Below the pieces are notes generated by a model, which did not search any database, had not been told where the DNA came from, and was given only the letters and a program-made list of their open reading frames with translations. DNA of 39,683 nt from Helicobacter sp. MIT 00-7814. GTDB taxonomy: Bacteria > Campylobacterota > Campylobacteria > Campylobacterales > Helicobacteraceae. Location: assembly GCF_003364115.1 (NCBI RefSeq), contig NZ_NXLL01000020.1:1-39683 (forward strand), written 5' to 3'. Shown here piece after piece: positions 24,129-33,544 of this stretch. The position numbers and the translations under genes were made by a program. Positions within the stretch are counted from its first letter, which is position 1. The number at the start of each line of letters is the position of its first letter.

Positions 24129-25172
24129 ATGAATTTTGGCATTGTCTTTGGTGGAGCGAGTTTTGAGCATGAGATAAGCATTGTAAGTGCGATTGCGCTA
24201 AAAAAGGTGCTAAAAAATGAGCTTATTTTTATCTTTTTAGATTCTGAACATAAATTTTACTTGATAGATTCTAGCAATATGAAAGCCTCATTTTTTGCAA
24301 AAGGCTTGTATAAGCAATGCCCAGAGCTCTCTTTGGGACTTGGGGGATTTTATGAAAATAAGGGATTTTTTAAGCGCAAAAGTTTATTAAAAATCCACAC
24401 GCTTTATAGCCTTATACATGGCGCAGATGGGGAAGATGGCACGCTAAGCGCGCTTTTTGATTTTTATAAAATCTTTTATATCGCGCCTAGGGTTGAAGCG
24501 TGCGTGCTAAGCTTTGATAAGGCTTTGACAAAGCTTTATGCCACTTCGCGCGGTGTGAAGGTGCTAGAATATGAAGTCCTAAACCAGCGCACAAGAGAAA
24601 ATCTTAAACAAAATTTTCCGCTTATTTTAAAGCCAGCGCGCCTTGGAAGCTCGATTGGTGTGAATATTGTAAGAGAATCTAAAGAGCTAAATTATGCGCT
24701 GGATTCTGCATTTGAATATGATGAAAATGTCGTGGTGGAGCCTTTTATAGAGAATGTGAGGGAATATAATTTGGCAGGTTGCAAGATTAAGGATGAATTT
24801 ATTTTTTCACTCGTTGAGGAGCCAAAGAAAAATGAAATTTTGGATTTTGAAAACAAATATTTAGATTTTTCGCGCACGCAAAGTTTGCAAAAAGCGGAAA
24901 TCTCGCAAGATTTGCAAAATGCGTTGCAGGAAAATTTTGCAAAAATTTATGAAAATATGTTTGAAGGCGCAATTGTGCGCTGTGATTTTTTTGTGATAAA
25001 TGATGAGGTGTATTTGAATGAGATTAACCCGATCCCGGGCTCTGGGGCGAATTATTTGTTTGAAAATTTTGAAAAAGTGCTAGAAAATCTCGCGCATAAT
25101 CTGCCAAAGAAAAAACCCATTAAAGTAAGCTATTCTTATATCGAGCAAATCACGCGTGCTAAGGGAAAATAA
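24129..25172 (+). CDS. ddl: D-alanine--D-alanine ligase
   Basis: Ddl joins two D-alanines with ATP to form the end of the peptidoglycan stem peptide. The 347 residues show FGGASFEHEISIVSA at the N-terminus, LIHGADGEDGTL, LKPARLGSSIGVNIV in the ATP-grasp domain, and the magnesium-binding end VYLNEINPIPGSGANY. A strong AAGGAGGGG precedes the ATG. The stop codon TAA is followed immediately by the GTG of the next gene. The order ddl, hydrolase, murF is the same as that known for H. pylori, and places two cell-wall enzymes in one operon. Confidence 0.96.
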   Translation: MNFGIVFGGASFEHEISIVSAIALKKVLKNELIFIFLDSEHKFYLIDSSNMKASFFAKGLYKQCPELSLGLGGFYENKGFFKRKSLLKIHTLYSLIHGADGEDGTLSALFDFYKIFYIAPRVEACVLSFDKALTKLYATSRGVKVLEYEVLNQRTRENLKQNFPLILKPARLGSSIGVNIVRESKELNYALDSAFEYDENVVVEPFIENVREYNLAGCKIKDEFIFSLVEEPKKNEILDFENKYLDFSRTQSLQKAEISQDLQNALQENFAKIYENMFEGAIVRCDFFVINDEVYLNEINPIPGSGANYLFENFEKVLENLAHNLPKKKPIKVSYSYIEQITRAKGK

Positions 25173-26237
25173 GTGGCGCTTAAAGAAATCACTTACCAAA
25201 ATACGCGTTTTGGGCTAAGTTATAATTTTTTAAACCTTTCAATTTCTCACCCAAAGGGCGTGCTTGTGTTTTTACATGGTTGGGGGAGCAATAAGGAGTT
25301 GATGAAGCTTAGCTTTGAAAAGAGCTTTGCGGAGTTTGTGCATCTTTATATTGACTTGCCCGGATTTGGCGCGAGTGCGTGCGAAGTGGCGCTATTTACG
25401 AAAGATTACGCGCAGATTCTAAAGCTTTTCTTTAATGAGCTAAAGGCGCAAAATGAGGCGCTGGATTCATTGGAATGGATTATGCTAGGGCATAGTTTTG
25501 GGGGGAAAGTCGCTACACTTTTGGCAGAGGAAAAGCTTATTTTGCTAAGTTCAGCGGGCATTGTGAGGAAAAAATCTTTAAGCGTGTGCGCAAAAATCTT
25601 GCTTGCAAAAATTGCAAAAAAACTTGGCATTAGCGCAAAAGCCTTGCGTGCAAAAGATAGCGCGGGGCTAAATGAGGCAATGTATCAAACCTTTAAAAAT
25701 GTCGTAAATGAGGATTTTAGCGCGGAATTTCGCGCATGCAAGGCAGAGGCGTTTATTTTTTGGGGCAAGGAAGATAGCGCGACACCGCTAGATTCTGGAA
25801 TGAAAATCGCGGAACTCATACAAAATAGCTTTTTTTCGCCATTGCCCGGGGATCATTATTTTTTTATGAAGCAAGCGCAGATTATAGAGGAGCAATATAT
25901 GCAAGAACAGGCACAAATTAGCACGCAAAATAAAGAGACAATCAAGCATTTTCTCATCTTTGGGAAAGTGCAGGGCGTGGGCTATCGCAAGTATGCAAAG
26001 TATAAGGCAGAGCAAATTGGAGTTTTTGGTAGCGCGCAGAATCTAAGTGATGGCAGTGTGGAAGTATGGGCGCAAGGGAGCGAAAAACTGCTAAAGAAAT
26101 ATCTTATTTTTCTAAAAAGAGGACCCGAGCGCGCAGTGGTTGAGCGTGTGCAAGAGGTTAAGGGCGCGCAAGATTCCCAAAATATACAAGAATCCCAAAG
26201 CGCAAAAAGATTTGAAAATTTTACTATCATAAAGTGA
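25173..26237 (+). CDS. Alpha/beta-hydrolase fused to acylphosphatase
   Basis: A 354-residue protein with two domains. Residues 1-240 are an alpha/beta-hydrolase: the oxyanion block VFLHGWGSN (32-40), nucleophile Ser108 in LGHSFGG, Asp201 in WGKEDSATP and His228 in PGDHYF complete the triad. Residues about 257-328 are an acylphosphatase: GKVQGVGYRKYAKYKAEQ with catalytic Arg272, and AQNLSDGSVEVWAQG with catalytic Asn290. A polar linker joins them and a Gln/Ser-rich tail precedes the last strand (FENFTIIK). The GTG start directly follows the ddl stop, with AAGGG 7 bases before it. An internal ATG (25899) with GAGGAG could also yield the acylphosphatase alone. Substrates are unknown; the neighbours suggest an envelope link. 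Confidence 0.88.
   Translation: MALKEITYQNTRFGLSYNFLNLSISHPKGVLVFLHGWGSNKELMKLSFEKSFAEFVHLYIDLPGFGASACEVALFTKDYAQILKLFFNELKAQNEALDSLEWIMLGHSFGGKVATLLAEEKLILLSSAGIVRKKSLSVCAKILLAKIAKKLGISAKALRAKDSAGLNEAMYQTFKNVVNEDFSAEFRACKAEAFIFWGKEDSATPLDSGMKIAELIQNSFFSPLPGDHYFFMKQAQIIEEQYMQEQAQISTQNKETIKHFLIFGKVQGVGYRKYAKYKAEQIGVFGSAQNLSDGSVEVWAQGSEKLLKKYLIFLKRGPERAVVERVQEVKGAQDSQNIQESQSAKRFENFTIIK
25887..25901 (+). promoter_or_regulatory. Internal ribosome binding site and start codon
   Basis: GAGGAG (25887-25892) lies 6 bases before an in-frame ATG (25899-25901, Met243 of the fusion), which sits in the linker just before the acylphosphatase domain. Translation from here would give a 112-residue acylphosphatase. 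Confidence 0.5.
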
Positions 26238-26243
26238 GGCATA

Positions 26244-27716
26244 ATGAATATACAAGATTTTCTAGGCATTATCACGCGATTTTTACTAGTTTTTGAGTTT
26301 GCGTATTATCTTATCACGCTGCTGCAGTGGTATAACTATAGCTTTTATAGAATCCTTTTCATGCATCATAAATTTATGTGGCATATTTGGTATTTTGTTT
26401 TGCCATTGTTGGTGTTTGTCGCGCTGTATTTGTTAGATTTTGAGGAATACGCCATTATCATCGCGCTGGTGCTTTTAGTCGCGCTTATTTTTTGGCGACT
26501 TAAGCAAGATAAGCCACTGAAATTTACAAGGCGCGTTTGGCGCTTTTTTGCGCTCACACTTACTTTTGTGCTTTTAGATGAGGTGCTTACACTTGTTTTT
26601 GATGTGGATAATGTTTTTATGCATATTTTGCCACTCGTTTTTGCCTTAGTGATTTCTCATGTGTATGAAGCGGTGCTTTTGAAGCAATACATACAAATTG
26701 CAAAAGATAAGCTTGATTGCATGAGCAGGCTTACTATTGTAAGCATTACTGCAAGTTTTGGTAAAACAAGCATCAAAAACTATCTCGCGCAAATCTTAAG
26801 CACGCATTTTAGCGTCTATGCCACGCCTAGAAGTGTGAATACTCTGCGCGGGATTGTGGCTGATGTGAATGAAAAGCTTGAATACAGCACAGATATTTAC
26901 ATCACTGAAGCAGGCGCGCGACTAAAGGGCGATATTGATGAAATCGCGCAGTTTTTAAATCCGCAATATGCCGTCATTGGCGAAGTTGGCGCGCAACATT
27001 TGGAGTATTTTAAAACGCTAGAAAATATCACAAATACAAAGTTTGAATTGCTTAATTCTAACCGCTTGAAAAAAGCCTTTGTTTTCAAAGAAAATGCCCT
27101 ACCAAAAGAGCTAGATTCTGACAAAAAAGCGCTTTTATCTTTCTACCCAACGGCGTGTAGGAATATCAACGCTACGCTGGAAGGCACGAGCTTTGAGCTA
27201 AAAATTGCTGGTGAATGGTATGCGTTTCAAACGCAGATTTTGGGTGCATTTAATGTCTATAATATCGCAGCGGCGGTAAGTGTCGCGCTTGAGCTTGGGA
27301 TAAAGATACAAGATATTATTAACGCTGTGGCGCGCTTTGAGCCTACTGCGCATAGATTGCAAAAAATCATCACAAATCAAAAAGTCATTTTAGATGATAG
27401 CTTTAATGGGAACCTTAAAGGCATGCTTGAATCTGTGCGCCTTGCCTCGCTCTATCCCGGGCGCAAGGTTATCATCACACCCGGAATCGTAGAATCTACG
27501 CGCGAGGCAAATATCGAGCTGGCACAAAGCATTGACAAGGTTTTTGATATCGTCATTATCACAGGCGCGCTGAATGCAAGCATTTTCCGCGAAAACATAA
27601 AAAACGCGCAAAAGATTTTCTTGCAAACTAAAGATTCTCTAGAATCTATGCTAAAAGCTTGCACGCAGCCAAATGATTTGATTCTCTTTAGCAATGATGC
27701 GCCGAGCTTTATTTGA
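26244..27716 (+). CDS. murF: UDP-N-acetylmuramoyl-tripeptide--D-alanyl-D-alanine ligase, membrane-anchored
   Basis: MurF adds the D-Ala-D-Ala dipeptide made by Ddl to UDP-MurNAc-tripeptide. The Mur ligase core begins near residue 160 with the P-loop SITASFGKTSIKN (167-179), where TASFGKTS replaces the usual TGTNGKTS. ITEAGARLKGDIDEIAQF, GEVGAQHLEYF, HRLQKI and DDSFNGN follow. In front is an extra 150-residue region with about five hydrophobic helices (roughly residues 10-30, 48-65, 68-85, 100-119 and 127-145), in place of the soluble substrate-binding domain of other MurF proteins. It ends four bases into the longest frame of argC. Confidence 0.88.
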   Translation: MNIQDFLGIITRFLLVFEFAYYLITLLQWYNYSFYRILFMHHKFMWHIWYFVLPLLVFVALYLLDFEEYAIIIALVLLVALIFWRLKQDKPLKFTRRVWRFFALTLTFVLLDEVLTLVFDVDNVFMHILPLVFALVISHVYEAVLLKQYIQIAKDKLDCMSRLTIVSITASFGKTSIKNYLAQILSTHFSVYATPRSVNTLRGIVADVNEKLEYSTDIYITEAGARLKGDIDEIAQFLNPQYAVIGEVGAQHLEYFKTLENITNTKFELLNSNRLKKAFVFKENALPKELDSDKKALLSFYPTACRNINATLEGTSFELKIAGEWYAFQTQILGAFNVYNIAAAVSVALELGIKIQDIINAVARFEPTAHRLQKIITNQKVILDDSFNGNLKGMLESVRLASLYPGRKVIITPGIVESTREANIELAQSIDKVFDIVIITGALNASIFRENIKNAQKIFLQTKDSLESMLKACTQPNDLILFSNDAPSFI

Positions 27717-27733
27717 GGCTAAAAGGAAAGAGT

Positions 27734-28762
27734 ATGCAAAAAGTTGGAATCATCGGTGTGAGTGGCTACACAGGCGCGGAATTAGTGAGAATCTTGCATT
27801 CTCACCCAAGGTTTGAAATCGCCTATCTTGCAAACACGCAAGGAGGCGTGAAGCTTTGTGAAATCCACCCGCAGTTTTTTGGAATCTTAGATAATGAAGT
27901 GCAAAAAGCTGATGTCAAGCAAGCTTGCCAAAAATGCGATGTTCTCTTCCTCGCGCTTCCGCATAAAAGCGCGATGGAGTTTGTCAAGGAAATGCATGAG
28001 CGCGTAGATTCTGAAAAAATCCCAAAAATCATAGATTTATCCGCGGATTATCGCTTGAATCTAGCGCATTATGAGCGCACATACTGCGCGCATGTGGATA
28101 AGAAAAATCTAAAAAGCGCGGTGTATGGACTGCCAGAATATGCGCGCGATTCTATCAAATGCGCTAAACTTGTCGCAAATCCGGGCTGTTACCCAACAGC
28201 AAGCCTTTTGGCGTTATTGCCATTTTTGCCCTATATCCAAAAAGAAGGGATTTTCATTGATGCAAAAAGTGGCGTAAGTGGCGCGGGCAAGAAGCTAACT
28301 GATGATACGCATTTCCCAAGTATTAATGAAAATCTTTTCGCCTACGCGCCCTTGTCTCATCGTCATCAAATTGAGATTGAGGAGAAATGCGCGGAGTTTG
28401 GGGGGATTGAAAATTTGCAAGTGCATTTTGTCCCGCATTTAAGCCCGCTTACGCGCGGAATGCTTGCAAGTGTGTTTGCAACGCTTAAAAGCGAAGTGAG
28501 CGAGGATTTTGATCCATTAGAAATTTTGCGCGCGCATTACAAAGAGAGCCAATTTGTGAGAATCTGCACCACGCCGCCGCGCATTAGCAATGTGCGCGGA
28601 AGCAATATGTGCGATATTTTTGCGCTTAAACGCGGGCGTGGGCTTTTTATTAGCAGTGCGATTGATAATCTTTTGCGTGGTGCAAGCTCGCAAGCAGTGG
28701 TAAATGCGAACTTAATGTGTGGTTTTGATGAGGATTGCGGGATACCAAAAGTGGGAATCTAG
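27734..28762 (+). CDS. argC: N-acetyl-gamma-glutamyl-phosphate reductase
   Basis: ArgC reduces N-acetylglutamyl phosphate with NADPH in arginine synthesis. The nucleotide-binding start is VGIIGVSGYTGAELVR; the catalytic cysteine is in VANPGCYPTAS; SGVSGAGKK and SHRHQIEIEE are family signatures with the catalytic histidine. The 342 residues match the usual length. The ATG at 27734 follows AAAGGAAAG; an in-frame start at 27713 would overlap murF by 4 bases but lacks a ribosome binding site. The gene sits at the end of a cell-wall cluster. Confidence 0.95.
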   Translation: MQKVGIIGVSGYTGAELVRILHSHPRFEIAYLANTQGGVKLCEIHPQFFGILDNEVQKADVKQACQKCDVLFLALPHKSAMEFVKEMHERVDSEKIPKIIDLSADYRLNLAHYERTYCAHVDKKNLKSAVYGLPEYARDSIKCAKLVANPGCYPTASLLALLPFLPYIQKEGIFIDAKSGVSGAGKKLTDDTHFPSINENLFAYAPLSHRHQIEIEEKCAEFGGIENLQVHFVPHLSPLTRGMLASVFATLKSEVSEDFDPLEILRAHYKESQFVRICTTPPRISNVRGSNMCDIFALKRGRGLFISSAIDNLLRGASSQAVVNANLMCGFDEDCGIPKVGI

Positions 28763-28816
28763 CGCGCTAGCGTGATTGTGGTGTGGGCGTGAATGTAGCG
28801 TAGGTTGCGGGTTTTA

Positions 28817-29548
28817 ATGATGGAAAAAATACTTATCGCAAATGACGCGCTTTTTGTGGCAGATTCTCACTGGGGAGGCAATAGCGCGCATGCAAAAAGT
28901 TCAAGCCAAGCACTTTTAACATTGCTAAATTCCACAAATGCTTCGCAGGTGTTTTTGATGGGCGATATCGCGCAGGTTTTGGTGGGGAATCTTAAAAAAA
29001 GCACAGATTCTAACTGCGCGCTTTTGGAATCTGTGCGCGCTTTGAGTGAGCGCTCTGAGGTATTTTGGTTTGAAGGGAATCATGATTTTGGCTTGCGCTA
29101 TTTGGATTTGCCAAATGTGCGTATTATCTCGCGCTCGCAACAGCCTTTGCTTGCGGAGTTTCAAGGGAAAAGCGTGAGTTTGGCGCATGGGGATTTGTTT
29201 TTAAATTTCAAATATAAATTTTATATTGGCGCGCTAAATTCTAGTTTTGGGCTGTGGATTCTTAAAATTGCTGATATTTTGACAAATGGCAAGTTGTATG
29301 AGAATCTAGAGAAAAAAATCTTGCAAAAAAAAGTGCGAGATTTTGAGGCAGATTCACAAAAATGCGAGGAATTTTGCAAAAAAAGATTGCTTGCGTATGA
29401 AAAATTTTTTTCCAACAAACATTGCAAAATGCCAAAAATCATCATAGAAGGACACTTTCATTTAGATGCGAGATTCACAAAAGGAGAGATTTTGTATATT
29501 TGTTTGCCTTCTTTTTATATAAATGGAAGTATTTTTGCATTACAATAA
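28817..29548 (+). CDS. Metallophosphoesterase (LpxH-like)
   Basis: A two-metal phosphoesterase of about 243 residues. The metal-binding motifs are all visible: ADSHWGG near the N-terminus, LMGDIAQ, FEGNHDFGL, LAHGDLF and the closing GHFHLDA. The GNHDF and HGDLF blocks resemble UDP-2,3-diacylglucosamine hydrolases of lipid A synthesis, but the GDIAQ motif lacks the second acidic residue common in LpxH, so the substrate is uncertain. The start is uncertain: ATG at 28817 or 28820 (no good ribosome binding site) or TTG at 28805. A gene of this type also precedes cheV3 in H. pylori (HP0394). Confidence 0.75.
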   Translation: MMEKILIANDALFVADSHWGGNSAHAKSSSQALLTLLNSTNASQVFLMGDIAQVLVGNLKKSTDSNCALLESVRALSERSEVFWFEGNHDFGLRYLDLPNVRIISRSQQPLLAEFQGKSVSLAHGDLFLNFKYKFYIGALNSSFGLWILKIADILTNGKLYENLEKKILQKKVRDFEADSQKCEEFCKKRLLAYEKFFSNKHCKMPKIIIEGHFHLDARFTKGEILYICLPSFYINGSIFALQ

Positions 29549-29589
29549 GCGTTTTTAAAGTGAGCTAGATTTATTTTTTAGGAGTGAGA

Positions 29590-30540
29590 ATGTCTCTAAA
29601 CGAGAGAAAAGATCTTTCAAAAATCGCCACAAACGAAATGCAGCTCGTGGATTTTAGAATCTTTGAGATACGAGAGGAAGTCTATGAGGGCATTTATGGA
29701 ATCAATGTCGCTAAGGTAGAAGGGATTGTCGAGTTTCCAAACCATATCTTTGACTTGCCCGCTGCGCCTGATTATGTGCTTGGGACTTTTGATTTGCGTG
29801 GTGAGATTGTGCCTTTGGTGGATTTAGCTACTTGGATGCGTGTGCAGGCTGATCCTAGCAAAAGCAAAAGTCGCAAAGTCATCGTAACGGTGTTTAATAA
29901 CATTAAAATTGGCTTTGTAATCCACGAGGCGCGACGCATTAGGCGCATTAGTTGGAAAGATATTGAGGGCGCGGTTTTTGGCGGAGATGATAATCAAAGG
30001 GGCAAAATCACAGGCACCACGAGGATTGAAGATAATAAAACGCTACTTATTTTGGATTTAGAGGGTATTATTAATGATTTGAATTTCTACGATCCGATGA
30101 AAACACTGCTAAATGATGATGGAAGTAGAAAAGAGATTCCAAAATTTGAAGGAAAAGTGCTGATTTTAGATGATAGCCTTATTGCGCGCAAGCTTTTGCG
30201 CACTTCATTGCGCAATGTGGGCTTTGAGATTGTGGAAGCAATCGATGGTGAAGATGGGATTGAAAAGCTAGAAAAGCTTTATAGCGAGTATGGAGATAAG
30301 CTGCAAGATCATCTCAAACTCATTGTTTCAGATGTGGAAATGCCTAGAATGGACGGATTCCATTTTGCAGCGCAAGTAAAGCAAGATGCGAGGTTTTCTG
30401 GGATTCCAATTATCTTTAACTCTTCGATTTGTGATAAATTGAGCGAAGAGAAAGGTAAAGAGTTGGGAGCGGATGCATATTTGGTAAAATTTGACGCGGG
30501 ATTATTTTATGATGAAATTTCTAGGATTTTATTGAAATAA
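29590..30540 (+). CDS. cheV: Chemotaxis coupling protein CheV
   Basis: A 316-residue fusion of a CheW-like coupling domain (about residues 15-165; VLGTFDLRGEIVPLVDL is the hallmark) and a phosphoreceiver domain (from about 188; acidic pair LDDS, phosphoryl-acceptor Asp248 in IVSDVEMPRMDG, and a lysine near YLVKF). CheV couples chemoreceptors to CheA and probably buffers phosphate. The ATG at 29590 follows AGGAG. The order metallophosphoesterase, cheV, cheA, cheW matches the H. pylori cluster containing cheV3, so this is most likely the CheV3 orthologue. A 57-bp AT-rich gap separates it from cheA. Confidence 0.94.
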   Translation: MSLNERKDLSKIATNEMQLVDFRIFEIREEVYEGIYGINVAKVEGIVEFPNHIFDLPAAPDYVLGTFDLRGEIVPLVDLATWMRVQADPSKSKSRKVIVTVFNNIKIGFVIHEARRIRRISWKDIEGAVFGGDDNQRGKITGTTRIEDNKTLLILDLEGIINDLNFYDPMKTLLNDDGSRKEIPKFEGKVLILDDSLIARKLLRTSLRNVGFEIVEAIDGEDGIEKLEKLYSEYGDKLQDHLKLIVSDVEMPRMDGFHFAAQVKQDARFSGIPIIFNSSICDKLSEEKGKELGADAYLVKFDAGLFYDEISRILLK

Positions 30541-30597
30541 TTTGCTAAAATAGCCAAATTATTTAATTTTAAACTCTGTAAAAAGTGAGGTTTAGCA

Positions 30598-33039
30598 ATG
30601 GATGATATGCAAGAGATAATGGAAGACTTCCTCATAGAGGCATTTGAGATGGTTGAACAGCTCGATCAGGACTTAGTCGAGCTTGAAAATAACCCAGAAG
30701 ATTTAGAGCTTTTAAATAGAATCTTCCGCGTGGCGCACACGATTAAGGGATCTAGCTCGTTTTTAAATTTTGATATTCTTACAAGTTTGACGCATAATAT
30801 GGAAGATGTTCTTAATAAAGCGCGCCGTGCAGAGCTAAAAATCACGCCGGATATTATGGATGTGGTGTTGCAGTCGGTGGATTTGATGAAAGCCTTGCTA
30901 AATGCGATTAGAGACAATGGCACGGACGCAAATAGCGGAATTGATATTGCCGATACGGTGAAAAGATTGCAAGCTATTTCTTCAGGTGGCGCTACACCAA
31001 GTGCAGAAAACGCGCAAGAAGCGCAATCTGCGCCAGCAACCCCAGCGCCACAATCCCAAACAGCGGAATCTTCAGCGCCCACAGCAAGTGCGGATTCTAC
31101 AAATCCCCTTGCTGATGAGCCGGATTTAGATTATTCTTCAATGAGCGGGGAGCAAGTGGAGGCTGAAATCGAGCGCTTGCTAAAAAAACGCCAAGAAGCG
31201 GATAAAGCACGCAGAGAAGAGCTCAAAAAACAAGGTGTTACACAAGATATCCAAGCCCCACATGCGCCAAGCGAAGAACCTGCAAAAGCCCAGACGCCAA
31301 AGCCAGCTACTAGCACACCAGCTGCAGCTGCGCCAAAAGCTGCTGCAAGTGCGAGCGCTAAACCAGCGGGTATGAAAAAAGATGATGGCAACACACCAGC
31401 AACAAATGTGGAACAAACCGTGCGCGTGGATGTGCGCCGTTTGGATCACTTGATGAATCTCATCGGAGAGCTTGTGCTAGGTAAAAACCGCCTTATTAAA
31501 ATTTATGGCGATGTGGAAGAGCGCTATGATGGGGAAAAATTCCTAGAAGAACTCAACCAAGTGGTTTCTAGCATTTCATCAATTACAACTGACTTGCAAC
31601 TTGCAGTGATGAAAACGCGTATGCAACCTATCGGCAAGGTGTTTAATAAATTCCCACGCATGGTGCGCGACCTTTCTCGCGAGCTTAATAAGAGCATTGA
31701 TCTTGTTATCACAGGGGAAGAGACAGAGCTTGATAAGTCCATCGTAGAGGAAATCGGCGATCCGCTAATCCACATTATTAGAAACTCTTGCGATCATGGT
31801 ATAGAATCTCCAGAGGATAGAAAGCTCGCAGGCAAGCCAGCTACAGGCACCGTCCAGCTCAAAGCCTATAATGAAGGCAATCATATCGTGGTGGAAATCA
31901 CAGATGATGGCAAGGGCTTAGATGCGCAAATGCTTAAGCAAAAAGCTGTGGAAAAAGGGCTTATTAGTGAGCGCGAAGCTGATGCTATGAGCGATAAAGA
32001 GGCGTTTAATATTATCTTTAAGCCCGGATTTTCAACCGCTAAGACAATTACCAATGTCTCTGGGCGTGGCGTGGGAATGGACGTGGTGAAATCCAATATC
32101 GAAAAGCTCAATGGTATCATTGAGATAGAATCTGAAAAGGGTGTGGGCACAACCCAAAAGCTCAAAATCCCGCTCACTCTTGCGATTATCCAAGCCTTGC
32201 TTGTGGCAGCACAAGAGGAATACTACGCTATTCCGCTTTCATCGGTTATTGAAACCGTGCGTATTAGTCAAGATGAAATTTATGCAGTCGATGGCAAGAG
32301 CGTGTTAAGGTTGCGCGATGAAGTGCTTTCACTCGTGCGTTTAGCGGATATTTTCAAGGTAGATTCTGTGTTAGAAGCAATGAATGAAGTGTATGTCGTC
32401 ATCATCGGTTTGGCAGATCAGAAAATCGGCGTGATTGTGGATTACCTCATCGGACAAGAGGAAGTGGTGATTAAATCACTCGGTTACTATCTCAAAGGCA
32501 CAGAAGGCATCGCTGGTGCGACTGTAAGGGGTGATGGTAGAATCACACTCATCGTTGATGTCGCGGGTATGATGGAAATGGCAAAACGCGTCAAAGTCAG
32601 CATTAATAAACTCATCGATGAAGCAGAAACGCAAAAAACAAAAAGTTCGCCGAGCGATTATGTTGTGCTTGCAATTGATGATAGCAACACCGATAGAGCG
32701 ATTATGAAAAAATGCCTAAAAAGCCTCGGCGTCACCGTGCTAGAAGCTAGCAATGGGTTGGAGGGCTTAGATATCGTAAAAAATGGTGATAAGCAAATTG
32801 ATGCGGTGCTTGTGGATATCGAAATGCCAAAAATGGACGGCTATACTTTCGCCTCTGAAGTGCGCAAATATAATAAATTTAAGAATCTGCCACTTATCGC
32901 CGTTACAAGTCGTAACAGCAAAACTGACAGAATGCGCGGGGTAGAATCTGGTATGACAGAATATATCACAAAGCCTTACACACCTGAATATCTCGCCAAT
33001 GTCGTAAGACGCAATATCAACCTAAAAGAAGGGGAGTAG
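30598..33039 (+). CDS. cheA: Chemotaxis histidine kinase CheA with receiver domain (CheAY)
   Basis: An 813-residue kinase that phosphorylates CheY in response to chemoreceptors. The HPt domain carries the phosphorylated His47 in RVAHTIKGSSSF. A long Ala/Pro/Thr-rich linker (about 125-260) follows where P2 would be. The dimer and ATP-binding domains show LMNLIGELVLGKNRL, the N box IHIIRNSCDHGIE, DDGKGLD and SGRGVGMDVV. A CheW-like domain (about 520-660) precedes a C-terminal receiver domain with VLAIDDSN and acceptor Asp in VLVDIEMPKMDG. This CheAY layout is typical of Campylobacterota. Confidence 0.96.
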   Translation: MDDMQEIMEDFLIEAFEMVEQLDQDLVELENNPEDLELLNRIFRVAHTIKGSSSFLNFDILTSLTHNMEDVLNKARRAELKITPDIMDVVLQSVDLMKALLNAIRDNGTDANSGIDIADTVKRLQAISSGGATPSAENAQEAQSAPATPAPQSQTAESSAPTASADSTNPLADEPDLDYSSMSGEQVEAEIERLLKKRQEADKARREELKKQGVTQDIQAPHAPSEEPAKAQTPKPATSTPAAAAPKAAASASAKPAGMKKDDGNTPATNVEQTVRVDVRRLDHLMNLIGELVLGKNRLIKIYGDVEERYDGEKFLEELNQVVSSISSITTDLQLAVMKTRMQPIGKVFNKFPRMVRDLSRELNKSIDLVITGEETELDKSIVEEIGDPLIHIIRNSCDHGIESPEDRKLAGKPATGTVQLKAYNEGNHIVVEITDDGKGLDAQMLKQKAVEKGLISEREADAMSDKEAFNIIFKPGFSTAKTITNVSGRGVGMDVVKSNIEKLNGIIEIESEKGVGTTQKLKIPLTLAIIQALLVAAQEEYYAIPLSSVIETVRISQDEIYAVDGKSVLRLRDEVLSLVRLADIFKVDSVLEAMNEVYVVIIGLADQKIGVIVDYLIGQEEVVIKSLGYYLKGTEGIAGATVRGDGRITLIVDVAGMMEMAKRVKVSINKLIDEAETQKTKSSPSDYVVLAIDDSNTDRAIMKKCLKSLGVTVLEASNGLEGLDIVKNGDKQIDAVLVDIEMPKMDGYTFASEVRKYNKFKNLPLIAVTSRNSKTDRMRGVESGMTEYITKPYTPEYLANVVRRNINLKEGE

Positions 33040-33043
33040 GATA

Positions 33044-33544
33044 ATGAACGAGCAATTAAAAGAAGTTTTTGATAAGCAGCAAAATAAAAAGCCTACAGGC
33101 GAGGGCGTGGGCTTTGATGAAGAAACTTTGCAAGTGATTAGTTTTGATGTAGGGAGCGAAGAATTTGCTGTGCCAATTCTTAATGTAAAAGAGATTGTAA
33201 AGCCTATCGATTATACGCGTGTGCCCGGCACACCAAATTATGTAATGGGCGTGTTTAGCTTGCGCGGAAGCATATTTCCGCTTATTAACTTGCGCTTGCG
33301 CTTTGGGCTTTCAGCCATTAAACAAGACCAAGATACAAGATATTTAGTCGTGTATCATAAAGATGAAGTTGTGGGATTTGTGATTGACAAGCTCAATGAA
33401 GCTGTGCGCATCAATTACAGCGACATTGACCCAGTGCCAGATACGATAAGTGAGAGCGAAGAGCTTATGCAGGGCATCGGCAAGCGCGAAGATAGACTTA
33501 TCACAATCCTAAGGGTTGAAAATCTCCTAAAAAGGGTGTTTTAA
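33044..33544 (+). CDS. cheW: Chemotaxis coupling protein CheW
   Basis: A 166-residue adaptor linking chemoreceptors to CheA. It shows the CheW signature: QVISFDVGSEEFAVPILNVKEIV from residue 30, VPGTPNYVMGVFSLRGSIFPLINL around 63-86, and VVGFVIDKLNEAVRI. It begins four bases after the cheA stop codon with GGGGAGTAGG as the ribosome binding site, so the two are co-translated. The following 160 bp are AT-rich and contain a small TTCCC/GGGAA hairpin (33571-33584) with a T-rich tail some distance on. Confidence 0.96.
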   Translation: MNEQLKEVFDKQQNKKPTGEGVGFDEETLQVISFDVGSEEFAVPILNVKEIVKPIDYTRVPGTPNYVMGVFSLRGSIFPLINLRLRFGLSAIKQDQDTRYLVVYHKDEVVGFVIDKLNEAVRINYSDIDPVPDTISESEELMQGIGKREDRLITILRVENLLKRVF

